Assembly: GCA_016717325.1 (NCBI GenBank)
Contig: JADKFV010000015.1
Location: 1-64,000, forward strand
Source of the DNA: Bacteroidota bacterium
GTDB lineage: Bacteria > Bacteroidota > Bacteroidia > AKYH767-A > OLB10
DNA: 64,000 nt
Direction: 5' to 3'
Shown here: positions 10,083 through 20,976 of the stretch, piece after piece
Position numbering within the stretch: position 1 is the first letter of the stretch
Layout: every line of letters begins with the position of its first letter
Translations under genes and position numbers: made by a program
The notes under the pieces: generated by a model
The model's database searches: none
Told to the model about the DNA's origin: nothing
What the model saw: the letters and a program-made list of their open reading frames with translations, nothing else

Positions 10083-12416
10083 ATGAAAACAATTACTTTA
10101 CTGTTAGCTGCGCTTGTAATAAATTTTTGCCTGTCAGCCCAAAATTTTAATATGCAATTACTTTCAACATTGCAATACAATAACTCGTGTGCTAATATTG
10201 GCGGGTATGTTGATGCTTTAGGCAATGAGTATGCACTAGTAGGTGTGGGCGATAAACTTTCGATAGTAGATGTTACCAATGCTGCAAACCCCAAAGAAAA
10301 ATTTACAGTACCCATGACTGACAATTTATGGAAAGAAGTGAAGACATGGCAAACCTATGCGTATGTGACTACCGAAACATGTTGCGATCAGGTTGTGATT
10401 GTAAATTTACAATACATGCCCGACTCTATTCAATACAAAACTTATAATGGCGATGGTGCCATAGCTGGTCAATTAACAAGTGTACATTCACTCCACATCG
10501 ATGATGGATATTTATACCTGCATGGCAGCAATCTTAATAATGGCGCCACTATTATTTGTTCGCTAACCGACCCATGGAACCCACAATATATGAGCGATGT
10601 TCCAACAACATATGTACACGATGCTTATGTGCGTAACGATACTCTTTGGACATGCAATATTTATGACGGTAAATTTACAGCTGTAGATGTTTCGGATAAA
10701 TACAATCCGGTTGTACTTAATGATCAGCTTACACCAGATGCTTTCACACACAACTGTTGGCTTAACGATGCCGGCAATGTATTATTTACTACCGATGAAG
10801 TTTCCAATTCATTCGTGGCCGCATATGATGTGAGCGATGTAAACAACATAAAATTTCTTGATAAAATTCAAACTGCTCCGGGTTCAAATTCCATTGCACA
10901 CAACACTCATGTACTGAACGATTTCCTAATCACTGCATGGTATACAGAAGGTGTTACAATTGTTGATGCAGCACGACCACACAACTTAATAGAAGTGGCA
11001 AAGTATGATACCTACTTACAACCCGGTGGCGGTTTTGCAGGCATTTGGGGGGTGTATCCTTATTTGCCAAGCGGCAATCTGGTGCTGGCAAGCATGGATG
11101 GGCACATGTATGTAATTGCGCCTACTTATGTCAGAGCTTGCTATCTCGAAGGTGTTGTAACCGACAGTGTAACCGGGCTGGGAATACTAGATGCAAATAT
11201 AGAAATAACAGGGGCCGGCATCACTGAGCAATCCACAGCTGCAGGCGATTATGCTACCGGAACTGTTAATGCGGGTACGTATACGGTTAAGGTTAGCAAG
11301 TTTGGCTACTTCACTAAATACTTTTCGAACATTGCCTTGGTAAATGGACAACTTACTTTGCTCGATGTTGCGCTGGTTCCTAAATTAGCCATGGCATTAT
11401 CAGGTACTGTAACTAACTTATCAAATGGCAATCCAATCGACAGCGCACGTGTTACGTTGAGCGATAGCGAATATGAGTTTATAGAATATACCGATGTAAA
11501 TGGAGTTTATACATTTAATAATTTATATGAAAGCAATTATGAAATAACTGCTAACAAATGGTTATACAGTGATTCATGTTTAGCACCACAAACGTTAACA
11601 GGAACCAATACAATAAACTTTGCAATTACTCCTCGCATTTGGGATTCCTTTATCAACGATAATCATTGGACAATAACCAGCCCGCAAAGCCCCGGACAGT
11701 GGGTACGTGCAACTCCTATAGCTACTTACCAAAACAATAATATAGCGAACCCTGCAAATGATGTGAGTGATGACTGCGGCACCAAATGTTTTGTAACAGG
11801 CAACGATGGTTTAAATGACAATGTTGCAAGTGGCACCATTCTCAATACGCCAAACTTAGACCTTACCCCCTACTCCAACCCACACATTCGTTTTCGATAT
11901 TGGCTGGCATTTGCCAATGATTCGCTAGGCAACCCGGGTGCCGATTTGTTTACCGCCCGAATAAGTAATGGAAGCACTGCGGCATTTGTAATAAATACTA
12001 CTTCGGCTTCGGTTCCTGCATGGCACGATACTACTTTTAGAGTTGCCGATTTTTTGACGCCTACAAACATTATAAAAATACGATTTACTGTGGCCGATGC
12101 CGGAGTGCCCAATGTGGTAGAAGCTGCTATAGATGCTTTCGAAGTTTTTGATATGCCTCTTGCTGTAAATGAAATTTCGGCAGGAACAAATATCAATATT
12201 ATCTATAGTAACAATAACATTTTGGTTCAGTATAATAATTTAGCTACAGCGTATACATGTATAGTTACAGATGAAATTGGCCGCCAAGTTTTTCAAACTA
12301 ATTTGCAAAACCATTCGGGACAAATAATTATGCCCGAAGCATTAACCAATGGAATATACTTTGTGCAAATAGTAAGTGCTAATGGAACAGGAGCAAATTT
12401 GAAATTTGTGAAGTAG
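10083..12416 (+). CDS. Choice-of-anchor B protein with carboxypeptidase-regulatory domains and T9SS sorting domain
   Basis: A 777-residue protein with a clear signal peptide (MKTITLLLAALVINFCLSAQ). Residues ~20-340 are a propeller of LVIVD-type repeats (LSIVDVTNAANPKE, KFTAVDVSDKYNPVVL, GVTIVDAARP), matching the choice-of-anchor B family. Two carboxypeptidase-regulatory/Ig-like domains follow (LEGVVTDSVTGLGILDANIE and LSGTVTNLSNGNPIDSARVT). Next comes a jelly-roll-like region (LNTPNLDLTPYSNPHIRFRY) resembling MAM/cleaved-adhesin modules, and a type-A T9SS tail ending GANLKFVK. It is exported to the surface; its ligand is not evident. It follows the PKD adhesin on the same strand after 188 bases but probably has its own promoter. 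Confidence 0.9.
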   Translation: MKTITLLLAALVINFCLSAQNFNMQLLSTLQYNNSCANIGGYVDALGNEYALVGVGDKLSIVDVTNAANPKEKFTVPMTDNLWKEVKTWQTYAYVTTETCCDQVVIVNLQYMPDSIQYKTYNGDGAIAGQLTSVHSLHIDDGYLYLHGSNLNNGATIICSLTDPWNPQYMSDVPTTYVHDAYVRNDTLWTCNIYDGKFTAVDVSDKYNPVVLNDQLTPDAFTHNCWLNDAGNVLFTTDEVSNSFVAAYDVSDVNNIKFLDKIQTAPGSNSIAHNTHVLNDFLITAWYTEGVTIVDAARPHNLIEVAKYDTYLQPGGGFAGIWGVYPYLPSGNLVLASMDGHMYVIAPTYVRACYLEGVVTDSVTGLGILDANIEITGAGITEQSTAAGDYATGTVNAGTYTVKVSKFGYFTKYFSNIALVNGQLTLLDVALVPKLAMALSGTVTNLSNGNPIDSARVTLSDSEYEFIEYTDVNGVYTFNNLYESNYEITANKWLYSDSCLAPQTLTGTNTINFAITPRIWDSFINDNHWTITSPQSPGQWVRATPIATYQNNNIANPANDVSDDCGTKCFVTGNDGLNDNVASGTILNTPNLDLTPYSNPHIRFRYWLAFANDSLGNPGADLFTARISNGSTAAFVINTTSASVPAWHDTTFRVADFLTPTNIIKIRFTVADAGVPNVVEAAIDAFEVFDMPLAVNEISAGTNINIIYSNNNILVQYNNLATAYTCIVTDEIGRQVFQTNLQNHSGQIIMPEALTNGIYFVQIVSANGTGANLKFVK

Positions 12417-12805
12417 AAATAATTTGCAGCCTTGCCATGAAATGGACTTATTGAAAAACATTGAAAATTTCACAAAAAATGAAAACCATTAAATATGCCT
12501 TGACCTGAAATTTTTCATTAATCGTATGGCCGATTTTTTTTGTGTTCTAAATTTTAGTGATAAAACACAATTCATTTTGGAGCAATGAAAATATTTCGCA
12601 AAATGATTGACAATAAATAAGAGCGAAAATAAAAGTTACAAATGGACATAATATTCTTCTTCAGATTTTGCATTCAAAAGCAAAAAGAAATCAGCGAAAA
12701 TCAACTTGAAGTGCGCATGCTTTTCTTCAATAAACTTTTGGAGTGGCCATTTTCAAACTGGAAATAATTGAAATTTTTACAACCTGATTTGATAAAAAAT
12801 CTTAG

Positions 12806-12896
12806 AACCAAACAACCAACAACTTAATAACCAATCAACCAATAACAAAGTAACCCAATAACAAATAACCTAATAACCAACCAACCAATAACCAAA
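12806..12896. repeat. Low-complexity AACCAA/AATAACC tract, nearly G-free
   Basis: The plus strand over 91 bases is built from irregular AACCAAC, AATAACC and CAATAAC units with a single G (12850). It resembles a degenerate short tandem repeat. Units are not of constant length, so it is not a CRISPR. Confidence 0.7.
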
Positions 12897-12926
12897 ATTT
12901 AATTTCCTTCAATTGGTATGGTTATC

Positions 12927-12934
12927 TATATTTG
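12927..12934 (+). promoter_or_regulatory. TATATTTG -7-like element before the BatA-like gene
   Basis: TATATTTG matches TAnnTTTG exactly and ends 7 bases before the preferred ATG at 12942. No TTG stands at the right distance upstream and the leader would be very short, so this is only a candidate. Confidence 0.25.
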
Positions 12935-12941
12935 CGCTCGT

Positions 12942-15005
12942 ATGAAACTTATATTAGCGATTAACTTTTTGTTCTCGGGTTTTTTAGCCGCCCTGGCATG
13001 TTTGGCAATACCTGTAATAGTGCACTTGTTCAACTTTCGGAAATTTAAGAAAGTGCAGTTTACCAACGTGCGTTTCCTCAAAGAAATAAAAGAAGAAACA
13101 AACTCAAGCCGAAGGCTGAAACATTTATTGGTCCTTGCTTCGCGCATGTTGGCTTTGGCGGCTTTGGTGCTGGCATTTGCACAACCATTTATACCTGTTA
13201 CTATGGCCAATAAAGCTGCTGCAAGTAAAGCAGTAAGCATTTTTATCGACAACTCGTTCAGTATGGATGTTGCAGGAAAAGAAGGAACTCTGTTGCAACA
13301 AGCTACTACCAAAGCAAAAGATATTGCTATGGCCTACCGGCCTGGCGACAGGTTTCAATTGCTCACAAATGATTTTGCTGCCACACAACAACGTTTGTTG
13401 ACACGTGAAGAATTTTTAGAAGAAATTCAAAGCATCAAAAGCACCACTTCATCACGCAGCATCAAAGAGATTTATTTGCGGCAACAAGAAGCACTTAACA
13501 ATGCTGCAACATCCGATAAGTCATCATTTATTATTTCCGATTTTCAAAAATCGGCTTATGACCTGGCATCTATAAAAGAAGACAGCACCATTCAAACACG
13601 CCTGCTTTTATTACCGGCTCAAACTGCCAGTAATTTATTTGTCGACACCGCATGGCTTGCTAATCCTCTTGTTCAATTGAATCAGTCTGCTGTATTGAAA
13701 ATGGTTTTACGCAATTCGGGCAACAAAGATTTAGAAAACGTACCTGTGAAATTATTCATAAACGATATTCAAAAATCATTGGCAAGCGTAAATATTTCTG
13801 CAGGTGGCACTACACAGGCGGAACTTACTTTTACTTTGAACAATGCGGGCATACAACGCGGTCAGATTTCGATTACAGATTTCCCGGTGACATTTGACGA
13901 TAACTATTTTTTTACTTTCAACATAGCTTCGGCAAAAAAAATAATGGCAATTAACGGGCGTATACCTTCCCCTTATCTCATGGGTGTATTCAACTCCGAC
14001 TCGTCATTTGTTTTTGAAAATACCAGTGCCACCCAGGTAAATTAGGGCGCGCTAAAAAACAACAATCTTGTCATACTCAATAATATTCAATCGATAAGCA
14101 GTGGTATGGCTATCGAGCTTAAAAAATATGTTGAAGGTGGTGGCACACTCGCTATTTTTCCCGATTCGGCTGCTGATATTAGTTCTTACAATGCTTTATT
14201 AACAAGCCTTCGTGCCGATGCCATTACTTCGTGGAGCAACATGCCCGATAAAGTAGTAAAGCTCGATTTACAAAACGATTTATTCAAAAACATGTTCGAC
14301 CGCTTGCCCGATAATATGGATTTGCCAACGGTGTTAAGTCATTTTGAAATGAGCAAACTATCGTCATCTACTCACTTACCTTTGATGAGTATGAATGGCA
14401 ATTCAGCTTTATTGTCATCATACCTTTTTGGTAAAGGAAAATTTTATTTTTTCGCAGTGCCATTGAACGATGTGAACAGTAATTTTGTAAATCATGCTTT
14501 GTTTGCTCCGGTAATGTACCGTATGGCATTGCTGGTAAACAAGCAGCCCGAGTTGAGTTATGTTATTGGCCGCGATGAATCTTTATCGCTTGATAATGAT
14601 GATATTGGTGGCGAAGAAGTTTTTCATATGTTGAATAAAAAAAACAACTTCGATATAATTCCGCAACACACCGTAAACATTGGTGACTTAAATATTTTCT
14701 TTAGCGACAACATAAAACAAGCCGGCAATTATGATGTGGTTTTAAATAATCAACCCATTACCAGTGCAGCATTTAATTACAACAAAACCGAATCGGTACT
14801 GGAATATTGGCCCGATGAAGACTTGAAATCGCAAATAGAAAAATATGGATTAAAAACATTTTCATCAATAAGCAACGCTGATGGAAAAATCACCCAAATA
14901 GTAAATGAACAAAACGAAGGCATTCACCTCTGGAAATACTGCATCTTAGCCACATTATTATTTCTTGGTTTAGAAACTTTACTTATTCGATTTTGGAAAA
15001 CATGA
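12942..15005 (+). CDS. BatA-like double-transmembrane protein with VWA-like domain, split by an in-frame TAG
   Basis: The preferred start is the ATG at 12942 (MKLILAINFLFSGFLAALAC) because the BatA N-terminal domain begins there: two hydrophobic helices around IPVIVHLFNFRKFKKVQFTN and LVLASRMLALAALVLAFAQP. A von Willebrand A-like domain follows with MIDAS-like DNSFS (VSIFIDNSFSMD). The C-terminus has a final membrane helix (YCILATLLFLGLETLLI). The first part ends at a TAG at 14043-14045, but the same frame continues immediately (GALKNNNLVILNNIQSISSG) to 15005, giving ~687 residues, the usual length for this family. Homologues often have Tyr near this spot (my recollection), so a TAT-to-TAG change or base error is likely. 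The stop overlaps the next start as ATGA. Function is unproven; such proteins are linked to the Bat aerotolerance proteins. Confidence 0.85.
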
Positions 15006-16090
15006 TATTGCTGATAAAAAACATTACTGTGATAGATGCTGCATCTTCATACCATATGCAGTGTGTGGATATATTGATACGTGATGGAATAATATCTGAC
15101 ATAAGTAAAAATATTGCTTCCGAAAAAAATGTAATTGTTTATGATGGAGGTGGAAAACATATTTCTGCTGGATGGTTTGATATGCGCGTAAATTTTTGTG
15201 AGCCCGGCAACGAACACAAAGAAGATTTGCATTCAGGATGTGAGGCTGCTGCCGCGGGTGGTTTTACAGATGTATTGTTAATGCCATCAACACAACCCCC
15301 CATTGATAATAAAGCACAAGTAGAATTTATTAAAAATAAAGCGCAGGAATTAAATGTTGAAATACACATAGCGGGCTGCATGACAGCTAAACGCGAAGGG
15401 CAAGAGTTGGCAGAATTGAACGATATGAAACAGGCGGGTGCCATTGCATTTACCGATGATAAACGTGCCATTAACAACCTTCATTTAATGCAAATAATTA
15501 GCACCTATGCCAAAAACATCGATGTACCCATCATACACTTTTGCGAAGAAAAATCGCTGACACATACTGTGGGTGTAAACGAAAGTGCAACTACCACTTC
15601 TGTAGGGTTTAAAGGTACGCCATCGTTGAGCGAAGAAATGGCAATACAACGAACTTTATCAATTGCCGAATACACCAATACTCCCATTCACATATCGTGT
15701 ATAAGCACATCAAACTCGGTGGACCTTATAAGACAGGCAAAGGCAAAAAAAATAATGGTGACATGCGATGTTGCCATTCACAATTTGATACTGGACGATG
15801 CCCATATAAAAACCTTTGATGCTAACTTTAAAGTTGCGCCACCTATGCGTTCCAAAAAAGATATTGATGCATTAATCGAAGGATTGAAAGACGGTACTAT
15901 CGATTGTATTGTGAGTGACCATACTCCTCAAGATATTGAAAGCAAACGTGTGGAATTTGAATTTGCTTTGCCAGGCATTATTGGTACGCAAATTTTATTC
16001 GGGCTTGTACATACATACTTATATCAACACCTTACGCTTGATGTGTTGCTGCAAAAAATTACCTCCAACCCAAGAAACATTTTGAAATAA
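15002..16090 (+). CDS. Dihydroorotase-like protein, probably non-catalytic, short C-terminus
   Basis: I chose the ATG at 15002, which overlaps the upstream stop (ATGA), implying translational coupling. The amidohydrolase fold is clear: SAGWFDMRVNFCEPGNEHKE at residues ~55-75, PSTQPPIDNKAQV, ISCISTSNSVDLIRQAK, and SDHTPQ near the end. In active type I dihydroorotases the first segment carries the zinc-binding HxH; here it reads RVN, so two metal ligands are missing, as in the non-catalytic PyrC-like partners of aspartate carbamoyltransferase. The protein stops at NPRNILK, about 50 residues before the usual family end; none of the three frames after the stop gave a recognisable family C-terminus. 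Its role may be structural. Confidence 0.82.
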   Translation: MILLIKNITVIDAASSYHMQCVDILIRDGIISDISKNIASEKNVIVYDGGGKHISAGWFDMRVNFCEPGNEHKEDLHSGCEAAAAGGFTDVLLMPSTQPPIDNKAQVEFIKNKAQELNVEIHIAGCMTAKREGQELAELNDMKQAGAIAFTDDKRAINNLHLMQIISTYAKNIDVPIIHFCEEKSLTHTVGVNESATTTSVGFKGTPSLSEEMAIQRTLSIAEYTNTPIHISCISTSNSVDLIRQAKAKKIMVTCDVAIHNLILDDAHIKTFDANFKVAPPMRSKKDIDALIEGLKDGTIDCIVSDHTPQDIESKRVEFEFALPGIIGTQILFGLVHTYLYQHLTLDVLLQKITSNPRNILK

Positions 16091-16129
16091 ATACTCACTC
16101 ACCGGGATTTTTTATTTGCCCGATATCTT

Positions 16130-17788
16130 TTAGTTTAAAACAATCTTATTAGTAGAACTTTTATCGCCAACTTGTACATTTATAAAGTAAGTTCCTTTGG
16201 CAAAACTTGCTGTACTAATATTGGTATTTAACGATACTGTATTTAAGAATGAGTCTGAGTAAACAGCCTTTCCTGCTAAATCCAGAATTTTGATTGTGAT
16301 ATTGTTGTTTGCATACCATGCGCCATTAATACTCAATAATTGTTCATTTGCATTGTAAAAAGTTTTTATTCCAAAATTATTGAATAATTGATCAACACTG
16401 GCCGATGATGGAATAACCACAATGCCAACTTTGGTGCATCCATTTATATCGGTAACAATAACTGTATACGTTGCCGCTGCAAGATTGCTCACCGGGTTAC
16501 CAGTACTTCCGTTACTCCAAACAAAAGTCAATGGTGTTGATTGTGAAGTAACAAAGCAAACAGCACTGCCATTGTTAGTTCCATTATCGGGAGTAGTAAC
16601 TACACTGTCGATAACAGGCGCTGCCAAATCTGCAATGGTAACAACAAAAGGAATTGCACAACCGCCTTCGTCACTTACGGTGCATGTATACGTACCTGCC
16701 GCAACTCCTGTAATATTGTCGACTGTGGCACCGTTGCTCCATAGGAACGTAACATTTCCGCTGTTGCCGGCATATGCCACCGAAGCAGAACCACTAGAAT
16801 TGCTACAAATAGTTGATGTTGTGGTTGATGTAAGTACCATGGTGCAACCAAACTCAGGGTGAATAGCAAAAGATTCGAACACATTGAATTGTTCAATGCG
16901 ACCCCAACCGTATAACGAATCGTAATAAATGAAATTTGTAAAATCTTTAAACACTCGGTTCGATGCCATAAGGTTGATAGAATAATTAAATTCGTAAACA
17001 CCTATAGCATATACATCGGGTGGAAGTGATACACCTCCATTTGGAAAACGCAATGTGATCGTTGTTTCGCCCAAAGTATCGTTGGGAGTAAAATAATACA
17101 TTTCGCTTTCTGCAATTAATATAGTGTCAGGATATTGAGTTGCACTATCTATACGATAAATAAAAGCCTGAGTGCTGTCGCCAAAATCGGGTGCATTTAA
17201 TTTTATAGTTACTGCTGTCATTACATCAGTTTTATTCAAAACATACTTCTGTACCATTTTGCTATGCTGACCTGGTGCATTTACTCCTTGTAATGAAGTA
17301 GCAGGCATGTAGATGGTATAATCGTGTGCAAATGTTGAATCAACCACATCGAAAAAAGCAAATGCCGAATCGTTAAGCACGTTTTCGTCAACAAAGTTTT
17401 TTATCGTTGTACCACAATGCACATGATAGGTGCCTTTGGCAGGCGCAACAAACGCGCCTATTTCATAATTCAAAAAATTGCCCGTGGTAATACCGGTAAA
17501 GTCAATCATGATAGTAGTATCATGTAATGTAATCATATTGTCGTCCATTACCATTAGGTGCACAGTTACAGTATCGAAATCCATGATACCATAATTATAA
17601 ATACGGCCACCAAAAGATACAGTGCTGTTATGATACATTGGCCATTCTGATAGTCCGTTTGTTGGCTCTATTTGTTTCGAAATAACCAACGAATCGAAAC
17701 CTGCATCGTAGTTAAAAGTTTGTGCAAATGTGGTGCTAATAGACGCAAGCATAACATATAGCAGTGTGCTCAAGAATAATTTTTTCAT
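16130..17788 (-). CDS. SprB-repeat protein with T9SS sorting domain
   Basis: I prefer the ATG at 17788 because it opens a signal peptide (MKKLFLSTLLYVMLASISTT, then FAQ); an upstream in-frame start at 17905 would put 39 residues in front of it. The first ~350 residues contain strands typical of secreted Bacteroidota proteins with no named domain I can fix. Two SprB-type repeats follow, marked by TFLWSNGATVDNITGVAAGT...VSDEGGC and LTFVWSNGSTGNPVSNLAAAT...VTDINGC. The last ~75 residues (IKILDLAGKAVYSD, FAKGTYFINVQVGDK, TNKIVLN) are a type-A T9SS signal. SprB repeats occur in cell-surface adhesins of gliding bacteria. Convergent with the dihydroorotase-like gene. Confidence 0.88.
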   Translation of the reverse strand: MKKLFLSTLLYVMLASISTTFAQTFNYDAGFDSLVISKQIEPTNGLSEWPMYHNSTVSFGGRIYNYGIMDFDTVTVHLMVMDDNMITLHDTTIMIDFTGITTGNFLNYEIGAFVAPAKGTYHVHCGTTIKNFVDENVLNDSAFAFFDVVDSTFAHDYTIYMPATSLQGVNAPGQHSKMVQKYVLNKTDVMTAVTIKLNAPDFGDSTQAFIYRIDSATQYPDTILIAESEMYYFTPNDTLGETTITLRFPNGGVSLPPDVYAIGVYEFNYSINLMASNRVFKDFTNFIYYDSLYGWGRIEQFNVFESFAIHPEFGCTMVLTSTTTSTICSNSSGSASVAYAGNSGNVTFLWSNGATVDNITGVAAGTYTCTVSDEGGCAIPFVVTIADLAAPVIDSVVTTPDNGTNNGSAVCFVTSQSTPLTFVWSNGSTGNPVSNLAAATYTVIVTDINGCTKVGIVVIPSSASVDQLFNNFGIKTFYNANEQLLSINGAWYANNNITIKILDLAGKAVYSDSFLNTVSLNTNISTASFAKGTYFINVQVGDKSSTNKIVLN

Positions 17789-18241
17789 TTTGTCTTTTTT
17801 GATTTTGAGGTGCGAATTTAATGCTTTTGCTGCCACTACTTTTACATAATTCAGATTTTTATTAACATGATTAAGAGCAGGACAACAAATTGGCAATTGA
17901 CACATGCAACAAAAAGTATTTTGTGATATAGCTTTAAGAATAAATGGTTAACTTATATTTTATTATTTTTAAACAACCAAAAAGGTACAAGATTTTAACA
18001 AGTTTCAAATTGGTATCACCTTTCTTTCTCAGTGTTTCTGTGTGCATTGGTGGTTTGATGGAAGCGTACTTATTCAACCCTTAATTTAAATTAATATAGC
18101 TTACATTGTAAATGCGACTTGCTCCATGTTTTTTAACTAATAAAATGAGTACCATTTGGCGCACGAAAAATACTTCTTGCTTTATGCAATAAAAGGCAAG
18201 ATTTTTGCCAACCCGCAAATTCAACAACAAAGGGATTAAGT
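17789..18241. other. Divergent intergenic region
   Basis: About 450 AT-rich bases lie between the start of the SprB-repeat gene and the penicillin-binding protein. I see no gene. A stretch near 18015-18055 (TTTCTCAGTGTTTCTGTG followed by CATTGGTGG) resembles the low-complexity intergenic text common in Bacteroidota. Confidence 0.5.
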
Positions 18242-20611
18242 ATGGCTAAGGTTTGGCAGGTGATTAAAAGCACTTTGATTTTTTTATTCGATTGCATTTC
18301 GTTACGAAAAGTTTTCAAAAACAAGTTTTTACTTTGGGGTGCAAGGTTCATATTGTGGACTGCACTGTATGTTGGAGCCATGGAAACCAATTTTTTGTGG
18401 TTGTGCGGCTACACACCCGACTCTGGAAGAAATTCGCCATCCCGATGTAGCAATTGCATCGGAGTTGATAAGCACCGACTCGGTTATTATCGGCAAATAC
18501 TATTACGAAAACCGCACACCTATAACGTACGACAAAATATCGCCTTTGCTTGTTGATGCACTTGTAGCAACAGAAGATGTACGTTTTTACAAACATCACG
18601 GGCTCGATATTTACGCTTTAATTAGCAGCATGGTAAGCACTGCACAAGGCGATCAACGTGGTGGAAGTACTATTACACAGCAGTTGGTCAAAAACATGTT
18701 CAAGACCCGCAAAGAAACCAATCAAGGATTTGCAATATATTCCTATTGTAAAAACCGTAATTTATAAAAGTAAAGAGTGGATCACTGCAACCAAGCTTGA
18801 GCTTTTTTACAGTAAGCAGGATATTTTGGAGATGTATTTTAACACAGTCGATTTTGGTAACAATTGGTTTGGGGTAAAGGTGGCATCGCAAAATTATTTT
18901 AGTAAGCAACCCCTCGAGTTGAAACTTGAAGAAGCTGCATTGCTTGTAGGCATGCTGAAAGCCACAAGTAGCTATAACCCCATAAGAAATAAAAAGCGAA
19001 GCACCGAGCGTAGGAATGTAGTGCTGGGGCAAATGCTGAAGTACGATTACATCAAACAAAACACATTTGATAGTGTATCGGCATTGCCAATAAAATTAAC
19101 GCTTAAGCAAAAAAAACGCAGCGATGAACACGATTCGTATATAAGAGTGCAGGCTGAAAATATTTTGAAAAAGTGGTGCGAAAAATATGGGTACAATCTT
19201 TACGAAGACGGTTTGAAAATTTATTGCACCATCGATTCGCGTTTACAAAAATTTGCTGAAGATGCCACACGCGACCACATGTCTAAATTACAATCGCAGT
19301 TTTATAAACAATGGGGCAAACAAAATCCCTGGCGCAATGAAAATGGTGGCGAGATTGCGAATTTTATAGAAGACAATATAAAAAATACTCCCATCTATGC
19401 TGACCTAGTGCGGCAGTATGGCGAAAAATCGGACAGCGTGTGGAAAATGTTGCGAGCCCCAAAACAAATGAAAGTATTTACGTGGTCGGGTGCTAAAGAC
19501 ACTACATTTTCATCGTATGACTCGTTGCGGTACTATGCAAAAATTTTACGCTCCGGCATGATGTCGCTCGACCCATACACTGGTTACATAAAGGCTTATG
19601 TAGGCGGTATCGATCACAAGTTTTTTAAATTCGATCAGGTATTTCAGGGCAAGCGCCAACCGGGCAGCACGTTTAAACCCTTCGCTTATTTAGCGGCCAT
19701 GGATTGTGGTTTTAGTCCTTGCAGCCGTATGACCGACAAGCCAATAAAAATAAAATACGAAGGCGGGCAAGAGTGGGAACCACACAATGCAAATGAAAAA
19801 TTCAGCTACCGCAATATGACATTGCGCAGGGCTTTGGGTCGTTCATGTAATGCCATAACTGCACAACTTACCGATAGTATTGGATGGGGCGAGGTGATTG
19901 AATATGCCCACAAATGCGGCATTCGCAGCAAGTTAGATTCGGTACCCTCCATTTGTTTGGGCTGCAGCGATGTAAGCTTGTTCGAGTTGGTAAATGCATA
20001 TGGTACAATTCTCAATCAAGGCATACGCGTTGATCCTATGCTGATTGTAAAAATAACCGACAAAAAACGGGAAAATGCTGGCTGAGTTTAAGCCACAATT
20101 TGAACAGATGGTTAATCCCGAATCAGCATGGCTTACGTTATTTATGCTCATGGGTTCTATACAAGAACCGGGCGGTACAGCTTCAAGCATGTGGGCATAC
20201 AAAGTATTTGATGATGGTAACGAAGTGGCCGGCAAAACAGGAACTACAAGTAACGAAAGCGATGGTTGGTTTGTGGGCATTACAAAAAACCTTGTAACAG
20301 GTGCATGGGTAGGTGCCGATTACCGCAGTGTTCATTTACGCTACGGGCTTGGGCAAGGCGCCCACAGTGCATTGCCTATTGTTGGCAAGTATCTCGAAAA
20401 AGCACTACATAGTAAAGGTACAGGAGTAAAAACAGGAAAGCTTAGCAAACCACCGGTAAAAATTCGTAAAGAATACTGGTGTCAACAACAAGACGATATT
20501 TATTTGCGCGATAGCATAAGAAGCGACAGCACCATAATAGCTCCCTCCGACTCTAACTTAATTTTCGAAATAGAAGTGCCAAAGGAATTACTTAATGACT
20601 CGGTGAGGTAA
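18242..20611 (+). CDS. Penicillin-binding protein 1A-type transglycosylase/transpeptidase, three frameshifts
   Basis: A ~790-residue class A PBP with an N-terminal membrane helix (FILWTALYVGAMETNFLWL). The GT51 glycosyltransferase domain shows ATEDVRFYKHHGLD and RGGSTITQQLVKN; the transpeptidase domain shows the SxxK serine in QPGSTFKPF, SxN as GRSCNA, and KTG in VAGKTGTTSNESDGWF. It builds peptidoglycan strands and cross-links them outside the inner membrane. The frame breaks three times: near 18425 (GYTPDSGR versus TPTLEEIRHP), near 18735 (QGFAIYS versus LQYIPIVK) and near 20065, where an extra A in GACAAAAAAC turns DKNGKMLAEF into DKKRENAG-stop. All catalytic motifs survive, so sequencing indels are more likely than loss of the gene. 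Confidence 0.9.
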
Positions 20612-20976
20612 TGGTTTACTAGCAAATAATTTGCTTAATGCTGGATTTCTAATTTAATAATTGTGTTTTGCACGTTTATCAATTAATTTTTTAGTCAATC
20701 AATTTAGAGTTTTGCTATTAAATTTAAATAGCACACTCTTGAGTATTGCCAAATTAAAATACCAATGCTTTGCATCGTTTATGATTAAGGCATTAAATAT
20801 TTTGCTTTGATATAATTATTGATTTATTGCAGTTTTTTGGAGCATTGCTTGGCTTTCAAGCATAAAGGAAAGTGTTACTTGTTTAGAAAGCCATCAGTGA
20901 TTTGTTGGGTAATTCATAAATTGCAGATTTTTACATTTATCTGATATAAATATGTTAATTCTTGAAATCTTATTTT
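20612..20976. other. Intergenic region
   Basis: About 365 AT-rich bases between the PBP gene and the methyltransferase. I see no gene, repeat or strong terminator. Confidence 0.5.

Larger units (their letters stand above)
12417..12941. other. Intergenic region with a G-free tract
   Basis: About 525 AT-rich bases without a convincing gene. The right part contains a 91-base low-complexity tract (listed separately) and a -7-like box at 12927 next to the BatA-like gene. Confidence 0.6.

Noticed and set aside
12806..12896. CRISPR-like array
   Set aside because: Units are short, irregular and without unique spacers of constant length; no cas gene is present.
16422..16862. 146-codon plus-strand frame
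   Set aside because: It is antisense to the SprB repeats and mirrors their repetitive composition.
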